Below are positions 36,292-46,914 of a DNA stretch of 64,000 nt, piece by piece. The notes beneath the pieces are model-generated. The model worked only from the letters and a program-made list of their open reading frames with translations, had not been told where the DNA came from and did not search any database. The DNA lies in the NCBI GenBank assembly GCA_033239005.1, contig BSQZ01000009.1, positions 6,252,252 to 6,316,251 on the forward strand. Reading direction: 5' to 3'. This DNA is from Lamellibrachia satsuma (lineage: Eukaryota > Annelida > Polychaeta > Sabellida > Siboglinidae). The stretch's first letter is position 1, and each line of letters opens with the position of its first letter. Position numbers and translations under genes: made by a program.

Positions 36292-37402
36292 CGCCGCATC
36301 TGTACGGCACTTCTTATAGTTCGGCCTTAAGACGGGGGTAAACCCCCATCTTTCGATGAACTCTATTTTCGAAATGTTTGGTTATTTTCCAAACAATATG
36401 GCGGATACGATTAACAGCAACACCCGGATGGCCATCTCTACAAATTGACGTCACAACTCGCATCAGATAATTGTAATATTTTTGCTTTGCTGCATGATGG
36501 AGATCGATAAATCGCAACTATTCTCGTTCGAGAGCATACAAATCGATTGCTGTTTCCACAGGCAACCAGCACATTGCGCTTGAAGGCTTGATTACCCAAG
36601 CGTACGCCATACACGCTCTCCAACGACCGAGTCCTCGGAGGGGAATTCTTAACCAGCGGAGCCATACAACATTATTACAAATAGAATTTGATTGGCTGTT
36701 GGATAAATCCCGAACTTCTCATTATTACTAAGACACACGAGGTATTTCAAAATATTACATCAATCAACTGTAATCCAATACATAATAATACTCGATAATA
36801 AATGCTTGTATTCAAATATAAATGGTAGAATAGCGATATATTACTATTTTCACTGTCAATTCATCTGGCGCGGTAGCCACGAAAGCCAATGAAATTCGTT
36901 ATAACATAGCATTCCGGCTCACTGGCTCGTATGTGATGCGGCTGCGCACTAAGGCCGCAGAATGCACCAAAGAAAATGCATTACAAAATTACATTCCTAT
37001 TATTATATTCAATTATCCACATCAGTTAGTGCCATAATGTAGAACTAAGCTTGATGGACATAAATTTGATTTGCTGCAAGGCAAATAAAATGTCTTATTT
37101 CAACAAAGAAAAGCAAGCGCTTATAGCTGCCGAAGCGCGGATGAATACGTCTACCACATTCCGCAAAGCACGGGCGCCCTGCAGTGCTAATTTTACCACG
37201 GCGCGCTTCGAATCAGTTATAAATTTCAGGTACAAGGTAAATCGGCTGCGATGCACATGTATGGGGAGGTCGGCATTTGTTGTACAACGTAAAGTCAGAC
37301 TATACCGCCTTGTTTGGAAGACTCTTGCGCTTCGTCGTAATAGAGAAGTGCATATTTACTTGCCCCAAGGAACAGTTCTCCAGAAGTAACAGTGGATGCA
37401 AA
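36292..37402. promoter_or_regulatory. Divergent intergenic region between Kv1 and SNRNP70
   Basis: The two genes are transcribed away from each other from this 1.1-kb stretch, which should hold both promoters and 5' UTRs. It contains CCAAT-type motifs in both orientations (ATTGG at 36691-36695, CCAAT at 36886-36890) and CpG-richer patches at about 36300-36620 and 36865-37260. No TATA box is obvious. Upstream exons of either transcript could also lie here, but no coding sequence was recognised. Confidence 0.6.
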
Positions 37403-37546
37403 ATGACCCAGTATTTGCCGCCCAACCTGCTAGCGCTTTTCGCACCAAGGGACCCCATTCCATATTTGCCACCCTTGGACAAGTTACCGCACGAGAAAGA
37501 CACTCCAGGGTACAATGGTGTTTCCGTGTGGCTTAAGGAATTTGAG
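37403..37546 (+). CDS. SNRNP70: U1 snRNP 70 kDa protein, coding exon 1
   Basis: Encodes residues 1-48, starting [17 protein letters not shown] and continuing [15 protein letters not shown], a near-identical match to the start of U1-70K in animals. This part runs along the U1 snRNP core and is needed for binding of U1C. The protein recognises stem-loop I of U1 snRNA through its RRM and helps define 5' splice sites in the nucleus. The ATG has A at -3; the frame is open further upstream but conservation begins at this Met. The exon ends GAG then GTAATA, phase 0. Four more exons follow; the gene spans more than 24 kb and continues past the window, so the RNP1 half of the RRM and the arginine-rich tail are not here. 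Confidence 0.95.
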
Positions 37547-38880
37547 GTAATATTTAAATGTGTGCTTTACTGCTAACATATTCCCCGCGTTGATGAATGT
37601 AATGCGCAGAACTGTTTTTTTTGCGTGTAATGCACAAGCTTTACCCGTTGTCGCTGTCCAAAATGGCCGAAAACGATCATTTACAATGCTACCGTGACCG
37701 TCCATGATTAGGTCAGGAACTGTTCAGAGACGTTATACGAAACAGTTTATTCGCGTATCTTATACGTGCAAGTACAGGCTTTATGTAGTCAGTGTCCTAT
37801 GCCATGGCTATGGTTTCAGCACTAGCTACATCCAAAACAAAGTCCGACAGAAACGTGGCTGTTGTTGGCAATGTTGGGTAGGGCTAGGCCTGTGGCTGTA
37901 CTGATGATAGCAACTAGTAAAATTAATATTGCCAACTGAACAGTGAATTATGTAGATGCTGCAAACTACGTGCTACCAAGGCAATGGAAAGCCGCTCTCT
38001 TTTGCTTTGGTGGTAGCAGATGATTATGAATTTATGTATTTGAATAGAAAAAAATATGTATAATTTATAATCATTGCTCTGCGTATAAAAATGGAAAAAA
38101 TGCTTTACAGTTAATAGAAAATGGATAAAAAAAATCGCTGAAGGAAGCCTATGAAAATGGTTAAAAAGTAACAGTTTCGAAGTAATAGAAGTATCGTTTT
38201 GGTGTAATATACTTATATACATAGTTTCATTGTTTGTATACATGTTTGACTGTATTTAAATCAATGGGGCATTCCGACTAAGCGGTTGGGGCATTCAGGC
38301 AGTGGGGTGTTCTGACCATGATTCCTACCAACAACCTTGGCAAGAGACTCACATTTTGCTTCCAATTAATGAAAAGCAAGGATCAAGGCCACTGAAAACT
38401 AACAGGTATTCACACTAATTTGCCAAGGCTATTTGGGTTATTATTAAAATAAAATAAACGCTTATTTCATGTAATCATACATATATCAATAATGTTATGT
38501 GACAATAATCATGCATATATTATCTATATATTAATTTTTGACGAGAACCATAGCATCACATTTATTTTTGACAATATATCAGATTATAAACTTACACGAT
38601 TTATTTGGAGTACATTTTTTCTGTTTCTTGATGCCAATGTGCAGTTGGTATATCACGGAATACACATGTAAAAGCGGTTAGTAAAGCATCAGTTTTAAAT
38701 CTTAAGTTCCGATTGGTGTCACATGTATAAGTTAGTTTTAAAAGTTAGCATGCTGGTATGGCTGAATTCTACAAATATGTTTGGTGTGCAGTGTGTGCAA
38801 ATTATTATTTTTATTGTGTCATTATGTAGCAGTTGCGAACATTAAAAATCCTTTACAAGAGAAATCTATGTTCTGCTTAC
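37547..38880. other. SNRNP70 intron 1, left part
   Basis: AT-rich with no repeat boundary seen. If the antisense exon at 38881-39616 is real, its next exon (entered with two bases already used) should lie here or further left; none was recognised. Confidence 0.5.
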
Positions 38881-39616
38881 CTGCTATGACACGTAGTGTC
38901 ATGTAATTTGGCACTTTCTGCTAGGTTTGCGTGAGTGTAGATGTTCGCATGCGTAATATCATGAGTAGCGGTGGAGGGTGAATTTTCACAGGTCGAAGCA
39001 GCTTCAACTGACATGTCAGGTAGAGATGCTCGATGTCTGCTGTGTCGTTGAGAACTTGCAGCATCCGGTGGTGTCAATATGCTATCCGTTTGTATGTATG
39101 TTCCGTTTGCTTTGCTGAAGAAATTGCTGAAGTTTGACTTTGGCATCACCGCATTCAGCCATTGTGCGGGAGCGAGTGAGCTGTGTCTGTTGGCCACTCC
39201 GTGCTTTGTGGCCTTCAGCAGTGGCTTTTCTTCTAGCAAAGCCTGCCGGCTGTTGCGGCATGGAGGAGGCACGTACAGGGGACTGTCGACACTGTAGCGT
39301 CTTCCTTTGTGCCGACTCACTGCAGCTACAGATGCATTCTGCCGGAACTGTTCCCAAGCTGCTGGGTCATATACTGGCATTGTGGCTGCGTGTATACCAG
39401 CTGTGTATTCTGGCCCCCTGAGATACTTACCGCACGCAAGATGTATCACTCTGCCCAGTTTTGTAAATATACTGGTGCTGGCAGTACATTCAGTATAACC
39501 CCCCGGAGAAGAAACAGTACACGTGGGTGTGCTCAGTTCCTGCCCAGACGGCACAGTTCTCCTACAGTCGATTAAACCACACACATAGCTTTGAGACTGG
39601 CTCTCGTCTTTAGCTA
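38881..39616 (-). CDS. Long open exon antisense to SNRNP70 intron 1, unknown protein
   Basis: Minus strand, 736 nt with 244 intact codons. It is bounded on the left by a strong donor (ATAGCAG then GTAAGC) and on the right by an acceptor (GATTATTCTCATCACAG). It enters in phase 1 and leaves in phase 2. The first third has five cysteines (YVCGLIDCRR, TPTCTVSS, YTECTAS, HLACGKYL). The rest is hydrophilic and rich in Ser, His, Ala and Arg (GRRYSVDSPLYVPPP, SSQRHSRHRASLPDM), like a disordered cytoplasmic or nuclear region. No transmembrane segment or known domain is seen. An internal GTAAGT at the CGKYL position could be an alternative donor. The partner exons are not identified. Other frames in this GC-richer patch are also partly open, which lowers confidence. 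Confidence 0.48.
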
Positions 39617-40038
39617 CTGTGATGAGAATAATCCTGGTTTCATTCGTGATAACTGCACATCAACAGAAGCTGCGGTAGTGTTTATGTGGATTGCACTTGC
39701 CTCAATGGTGCTGCTGCTGCTGCTGCTGCTTTCTCCAGATTTCATGGCGGTTGGCCCCAGGTTAGTGCTACACAGTTTCGCATTTCTGTGGTGCTACTCG
39801 AACTGTATTGACTAGAATCAGTGCTGTGCGTCTCCATACTTTATTGCCAGGCATCCTAAGTTCTCGTTGCTAACACTAGCCTGACTAGATATATTTTGCC
39901 AACACTGTAATAACAGACACCGTCGTAAATATAGAGCATTAAATTGAACCAAGAAGCCACCGTAATTTCCTTTTATGCGCACACAGCTTTCGCAGGTCCC
40001 TTCAGTTGTGTGTATCTTCAAGACAGTACTTTCATTAC

Positions 40039-40122
40039 CAGGAACCGGTGGCAGAGGTATGCTGATGTTCCAGGACGATCACCGCCTGTCAATGCCGGTT
40101 TATTTCGACATGATTTACTAGA
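40039..40122 (-). CDS. Possible further antisense exon
   Basis: Minus strand. A strong acceptor (GCTGCCTCTCCCTGCCAG) and a fair donor (CTG then GTAATG) bound 28 open codons, SSKSCRNKPALTGGDR and onward, phase 0 at both ends. It lies upstream of the 38881-39616 exon on the same strand, but the phases do not join directly (phase 0 against phase 1), so an intervening exon or another boundary would be needed. Confidence 0.22.
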
Positions 40123-42841
40123 CTGGCAGGGAGAGGCAGCTCTCAATGAAGTCTCATCTTGCATGCATGCAGCGGCAGGCTGCCAGCCTCACTGGGTTGT
40201 TACCACCAAGCAGCGATGTGCATCGAGATGTCATGTGGTCTCACTAGTTGACCAGCATCCTCTGGTATCGTCTGTTGCTACTGCAGCATCTTCAGAGCAT
40301 CCACATGTTCAGTAGGCAGGTGTGACATGTTACTGATAGTCTCTGACACCACCCACTTTAATTGACAGGGCTTGGTTATGCTGGTACAGCCTATATTGTG
40401 TTTGTCTGTTATTGCTGCTGGTGCCTGTGGTGCTAAGGCATTGTACATCTCAATCAAATTCCATCTAGATGCTCTTTATTTATGAGTTTCGTAAATGGTA
40501 GTGTCTGATGTGATAGAAAACCAGCTGGCGTGTACAGATGGCCTGTGGAGCAACATTGTGTAATATTATTAATTATGACCCCCACCACTCGGAAAATCTA
40601 TAGATTAAATAAATGAGGAATGCGGACTCATTGTAGAGGTATTCTATCAAACCAAATTGTTTCATTGCTATAATAAATGTACTTGATAAAGGGCATGACT
40701 AGTTATATAGGTAATATTTAGTTTTCAGTCCTACCAATAATTTTCGATGAAATACAGAAATCAAGACAATAGCTTGACCACAAAATTTAAATTGGATAGA
40801 CTATAGAGGGTCCATTTAGAGTTTTTTTGGGCAAGTAAAATTCTGGGAGAGATGTTTGCCAAAAAAAATCATTTCATGTGGGAGATTGCTGAATGATAAT
40901 ATTATCCATATATGTGAAACTAGACTCATTGAAGGGAAACAAGGCAGATTTTTTATCTAAAGATAGCCATTTGCAACAACATAAAGGACATCATGCCTGT
41001 GGTTTTCTAGGAAAAGTTGAGCACTTAAACACACTTAAAAACGTTGCAGCGTCTAGTTGCATCAATTTCCACAAACTGTTTATTGGTCGCCCTGGTCAAC
41101 GTGTCAGCTGCCAGGAAAACTGAGAATTGACTGGAATCTCCCACTTTTAGACCACATTCTAAGAAAACCACTAGCGTGATATTCTTGATTTTAAATGGCT
41201 GGCAATGTGACTGATTGTTTCCGCCGTTGAGACTTAATTGGAGCTGATGAACTTACTCACTATACTGCTAGTGATATTGATAAGTTAATGGGGAGGTTAG
41301 CGTAGCAAGAGAAGTCAAGTTCTACCTTTGAACTCCACAATGTCTGTATTATGGTTGTTCAGTATAAAGGCACTGTACATTTAATTATTAAATAAGACAT
41401 CCAAGTAGTTGTGATTGTAAAATGATGATTAGTTACCATTGTAAACAATTGACTGTGTTGCTTTTAAAGTGATTTCGACTGAATTTAGCAAGTCATCATA
41501 ATTGTTATTAATAACGCGGCTAATATAATTATCCCATGCCTGGTTACATGTAACATTGGTCAATAGAAAACTTTTGTGTAATGTCAGCTGTGAGTTATGA
41601 TCAGACTGGTGATATTTTCCATTTCAACTTTGCTACAGGTTTTGCACTAAAAATATATGCTGTATGAATTGATAGATAAATGGCTTTATACCTCTAGGTC
41701 CTCTGCTTAGTCTACGATCTCGCTGTTTTCATGACACTACTTTTCAGTGTGATTCAGTTAGATTAGAAATGACCTCACAATATAGACAAATGTATGGATA
41801 AATAGCATTTCAAAAGACCTGCTTGTGTCACACACATCAGTGATTCTGGAAAAATTACACATTTTGAATATTGAATTATAAATGTATTATTTAACTAGCG
41901 CTGCTTGTTCATTCCTGGACTGTTGATAGATAAATGGCTTTAAAATATGTTTGTTGATTGCATTTTTTTTCAATGTTTTTAATCATCTTCATGTGGATTA
42001 AGAAAAAGGTCTGGGTTGTAGGCAGCTTCTTTACTGTTACACACATTGTTTCTAAGACCTTTCGCATGAACAAATTACCCGTATAAACATACACGAAGAT
42101 GGGCTAACAGGCTTCTTGCCTAGAAGAGCCGTACCGGAAAAGTGCAAGTGTATAAAATCCCACTGTCCACATAAGATTTACATGTAATATTTACTGGTTA
42201 AGACAAATGTGTAAAAAACCGGTTTGCATGTATGAGCTAAGCCCAAGCAGACATTGGGTACATCATTTCAAATAGATTTGTAAAGTGTTACACTACCTGT
42301 TCAAACATTTGTGTTTTTAGTGGCTGAATCAGGACCATTAGGCTGTGGGAGGGTAACTGTTGTCTTTTTATGAACGAACGATGACATTATCCATGATATC
42401 TCCATAAAAAAACAGATACCTTTCAGTGAAATAACATGGAATAAGAAAGTTTTTATAAATTGTAGTATTAGCAGTTTAATAGTTTGATATAAAAGTAAAA
42501 TAGCAAAATTAATACACTTAGAATATTTGATTATGTTGTTCTTCACGTGTATGGCAGCAGTTGTGTTCTTTATGCGAACAGTTTGTTTTAACATAAATAC
42601 AGAACATATACTCAGAATAGGGTAGAATTGTTTGCCTTCCCTTTGCATTTTTTCACTTGTAAAAATAGCATTTGATATTTATTAGGTCACCTAAAGATAA
42701 TTTACTGCTTCCTCTTCAACCTATCTACTGTTATAAAAGACTTTGTAGGTTGTCTTGGTCCAAAGCACATAAACTGTTTAATAGAAAAAAAATTTTAATT
42801 GGACAATGTACTAGCAGTTGGAAAGATGTAAATAAATACCT
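40123..42841. other. SNRNP70 intron 1, middle part
   Basis: Unique AT-rich sequence with short unsupported frames (for example 42301-42648 minus, which is AT-driven). Nothing recognised. Confidence 0.45.
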
Positions 42842-43195
42842 GGGGCATTCCGTCTTAAATCAACCAAGGTAAGAAAATCTTGTTGCAGTCATATTTTTTA
42901 ATTCAACCAGATTTTTATCGATTAATGTATCGGTCAATGTAACCACACGTGTCAAACCATAGGGCTGTAGTTCGAATAGTTTCTGAGTTATGGCCATCTA
43001 AAATTTTGTGGATTCTTTCATTTTTGCCAATTTCTTAAATCATGAAGATGTCTTGTTCTACTTAAAACTCAAAAACTTTGTGCTAGAACTGTGCGAGTAG
43101 TTACATAACAGTGCTATAGTTCCACTTCTGTATATTAGGTCTCTCACAATCTGCCATTGAAGTTGTGTTTTTATATGCAAGATTGTGCCAACTTT

Positions 43196-43250
43196 TTGTG
43201 TGTGTGTGTTGTGTGTGTTGTGTGTGTGTGTTGTGTGTGTGTTGTGTGTG
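43196..43250. repeat. TG-rich microsatellite
   Basis: Interrupted GTGTGTTG repeats separating two inverted pieces of the surrounding element. Confidence 0.9.
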
Positions 43251-43429
43251 AAATTGAATGTATGAGTGATTTTAGATCTGTGTTTCAACAATAACAATTT
43301 TTAGAATACAAATTAATCTTATTTGGGTCAATAACACACATATCTAGGCATACCAGAAGTTTTAGATTCCTATCTTTATGAGGTACTGATCTCCATAGTT
43401 GGCACATAGTGAAGAACAGTGGCGTATGG

Positions 43430-43462
43430 TTAGCCACCAACAATGATATTGTTGGTGGCTAA
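43430..43462. repeat. Perfect 15-bp hairpin
   Basis: TTAGCCACCAACAAT, a 3-bp spacer, then its exact inverse. Confidence 0.95.
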
Positions 43463-45296
43463 ACATACAAATTTATTTTATATGAAAGGCAGGTACAATG
43501 CCTGTGTAATGCACCATATTTGGATTCTCTATTCAAATGGCTTCATGTTTAAAAAAATTATTTCAGATGGACCCATTTTGTGTTTTTATATAATCAACAG
43601 ATTACAACACAATATCAAATCATATAGATGATTTTACTACTTATTCTATTTCTAGTAAGAAAATTATGTAAGTATTGTTGTCAAATGCAAAAAAAACTTT
43701 CTGAATACATAGTTCTAGATTATATGTACCTGGGTCCTTCCATGTGAAATCAATCAATGGTTAAAAATTTACTTAAATTATAACCATAGGACAAATAAGA
43801 TTCATTTGTGTTCTAACACGTTTTATTGTTGAAGTATGGGTCTAAAGTCAGTTTCGTACTCAAAAACAAACAACTTGAGTGGCAGATTGTAGGAGAACTA
43901 ATATACAGAAGTGGAACTATAGTAGATCTACTATCTACATTTGGTGGAAAATAAGCATGGCATATCTCGGAGTTCTTGCACAAATATTTTTGAGTTAGGC
44001 CTAAACAAAAAGGTAATGGGCCCAAAAAAAGTTAGGTAGGGTAGGTAAGGAAATATTTTTTTTATTATATTTTTTGTTAACACTACAGTAAGCCCACATC
44101 ACGACATCGTTTATGTACACAATTTATTACACCAAAATAAAAACAAAGCGTCTGCACCAATGGCAATAGTCAATGTTCAATGTAGATATCACATAATTCT
44201 ATTAAGTAAGTCGAAAATCCTATCTCGAAAATCTGACACCAATTTTTAAACTGTTTTCAAATTTCAATTTCTCAACGCATCGGCTATGATACAAAATTTT
44301 ATGCAGAATGGATCTTCCATCTCAGATTTTCATTGACATTTCTAATCCAGACTAAAGTCAGTGAAGACGAACTCATAAAGTACCAGGGGCCGGGCAGGGG
44401 GTTTTGACAGACGGCTGGGATTTTCGGGGCCTGGTACTTGAGCTGCTTGCCATCAGCACTTGAAACGCATTCCTTGGTGCCTGAGCCTCAATGCTAGGGC
44501 CGGTATTGGCAGGATCCGGCGTGCATGATATGATGAATTTACATCTAAACGCCATAACCACGTTTATGACTGACGTCTGTGAGGTAAACTCGTCTGTGTC
44601 CGACACGGTCGTCCACGGTCCTTCCTCCTATTCCACCATGGCGAGTTCTCACGTTCCATCACTGCAGCCATACTCTTTGGCAATGCTGTCAAACGTTTCG
44701 TTTCACAGCATAAAAAATTTCCGTATAGAATAGATCGCTCATTGGGTGAAATATTACCGATCCCGCCAATCACGCATTCGGTAGTGAACACGTCATCGAA
44801 TGCGCATTGTATTTTACTCGCGGGTTATTTTATTAGTTTTAACTAAAATGTAACGAACCAAACATTGATTGAAATATCAAATAAAAAGATTAGGGTCAGC
44901 CCGTTTTTCTATGTAGGGTCGGGTTACCGGGAACACAAATTTTTTTCGCCTATGCCTTATTGGTATTTTAAGTAGAACAAAAAATCTTCATTTTCCTAAA
45001 ATTGGCAAAATGACAGAATCCGCAATATTTGAAATGGTCAAAACTCAGAAACTATTCGAGTTACATCCCTATGGTTTGATCTGTGGAGTAATCGATAAAA
45101 TTGGTTGAATTCAAAAATATGAGCGCAACATGCATGGGTTGATCTGAGACGGAATGCCCCACCTGTAGATTTTTTTGTAAATTGGAAGCAATTCTGTATT
45201 AGCATTTGTACATGCACTGCTGTGAATTGTATTTGATATGGATGCTAATGTACTTTGGTAAGGTTTTGAAATACAATATTACTATTGTTCTTGTAG

Positions 45297-45359
45297 GACC
45301 CCAAGGATACGCCGCCACCAACACGGGTTGAAACAAAAGATGAACGCAATGAAAGAAAG
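45297..45359 (+). CDS. SNRNP70: U1 snRNP 70 kDa protein, coding exon 2
   Basis: 21 codons, phase 0 at both ends, with acceptor ATTGTTCTTGTAG and donor AAG then GTATAT. It reads DPKDTPPPTRVETKDERNER and a final K, matching the D-P-x-D-x-P-P-P-T-R-x-E-T segment that follows E-F-E in U1-70K. It continues exon 1 directly (LKEFE-DPKD). Residues 49-69. Confidence 0.93.
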
Positions 45360-46914
45360 GTATATGTTAATTCTGCTTAAATTTACTGGGTTTGGACAAA
45401 CATGATAACAATAAGTACAACCCACACAGCCTTGTCCCTGCCAGTAAAAAAATTTTTGGATCATATACAAATGTTGCATTACAAAATTCAAACAAATACA
45501 AATATGCCCTATTTTCAAATACCAGTACACGTACACTTGAACAAATACAAATATGCTCTATTAAAGAGAACCAAATACTATATATCAAAGGGGCCAAATG
45601 TGCAGTAACGTATGAGATGCATCACTAGTCTGATCAATGAGTCAAGTCTCACATGTGGGAAATAAGATTATTATTGTTATTCAGCAATCTCATGAAACAG
45701 TGTTTTTGCAGTGTATAAGGTTTTGAATTTGAACATAAATTTGCTATCAAAATCTGCCGAGAGAAATAGCAAAGTGCAGACAAAATCTCTTGAGAGAGCT
45801 GAATGCCGATTTGTGGGATAATAAACATATTGTGGTGTTTTTGTTGCATTAATGTATGTGAAGAGGCCATGCAGAGGCAGATGTAATAATCTTGTGTAGC
45901 ATTGTAGATGATGCATTGCATAGTAAAATGCTTTTTCTGTATTTTTATGAATGCGCGTTATGTAAGTTGGGGATCCACTTTGTGCAGTGGAGAGTAGTGA
46001 CATTACATAGTAATGTGTGATGCAACTAGCTGTGTCAAAAGATGAGGAAAAACAATTTGGTAGAGTATTTCAACTACATTTGTGGAAAAGGACTGGTGCT
46101 CTCGGCTGTGGTCCTCACGAAGCCTTGGACCCTCCTGACCAGAGGGTCGTTTGTAAAATTTTTGCCTGACTGGAGATTGGCAAGGTGTCAAATTAGCACC
46201 TTCAGCAGACCAATTTGTCTGGACACACGGCGAGGGCGGAAGTCCGCCATATACTTCAGTGACCTTGAGTCCTGACCAGAGATGTTTTTTTACATGTATT
46301 TTTGTGTAATATGAACTTTGATATCGCCTACTTTTGGATAGGCCATTGTCACATCCGTAACAAAAATGTACAAAAAGTTTGATTATCTTGATAACACTAC
46401 CTTTCTCATTGGTGTGACATTGGCTATCAAAGTGGGATACCGTGTTCGATCTAGTAAGCGTACAGTATGCTTGAATACAAATCGGCCCGTGGAAAAATTT
46501 TCCAAGTTAGTTTCTCTAGACAATATGGTATCTGTTTAACACTAGTGGTGTCATTTGGTGAGTACACTAGAACAACTGAAAAGTGGGGTTTATCACCAGA
46601 TGGCGACACTTTTCAGTTGTTCCACACTAGTCATATTACAATAATTATGGATCCTGCTGACTAAAAGAGTATGTATGCTAATTAGGGCATGTACGCAACT
46701 CACCGAAAAGACTGAATAGAACTGGTCAAGGGACCAAAATGAACTTGTATGCTAGACAATGAGGCATATGGAAGGGGACAATGGAGAGACTGAGCTAGGG
46801 GAAATTCAAGATGTGCCAGCAGACTGAGAACCAAAGTTTGAAATGAGTACAAGATTGTGTCTAGTGTGGATTTTGCAATGTGAAGCTGGGACAGGTATTT
46901 ACAAAAATTTTATA
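45360..46914. other. SNRNP70 intron 2, left part
   Basis: No coding sequence supported. A patch at about 46080-46280 is GC-richer, with a plus frame of 77 codons that has no recognisable motif. Confidence 0.45.
46570..46622. repeat. Inverted repeat, 15-bp perfect core
   Basis: GAACAACTGAAAAGT at 46570-46584 and its inverse at 46608-46622. Looser complementarity extends outward to CACTAG motifs on both sides (about 46552-46632), as in a small MITE. Confidence 0.75.

Larger units (their letters stand above)
42842..45160. mobile_element. Long-TIR (fold-back) element, about 220-bp arms, 4-bp flanking repeat
   Basis: The left arm (about 42842-43070) and the inverse of the right arm (about 44955-45160) match over about 220 bp: GGGGCATTCCGTCT, ATCAACC, then TTATCGATTA, then AATAGTTTCTGAGTT, then TTGTTCTACTTAAAA. 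ACCT flanks both ends (42838-42841 and 45161-45164). The interior is composite: a TG microsatellite, inverted internal pieces of the same family (43256-43410, 43736-43995), a perfect short hairpin, and a GC-rich block at about 44340-44830. It ends 136 bp before SNRNP70 exon 2. No transposase is recognised. Confidence 0.68.

Noticed and set aside
39591..39815. Plus-strand frame with a leucine-rich membrane-like segment
   Set aside because: The Leu run is a CTG repeat. The frame competes with the longer, better-bounded minus-strand exon beside it.
44000..44945. Inner transposon delimited by TAGGTAGGGTAGG and TAGGGTCGGG motifs
   Set aside because: The two motifs are in direct, not inverted, orientation and only loosely alike, so no element boundary can be drawn.
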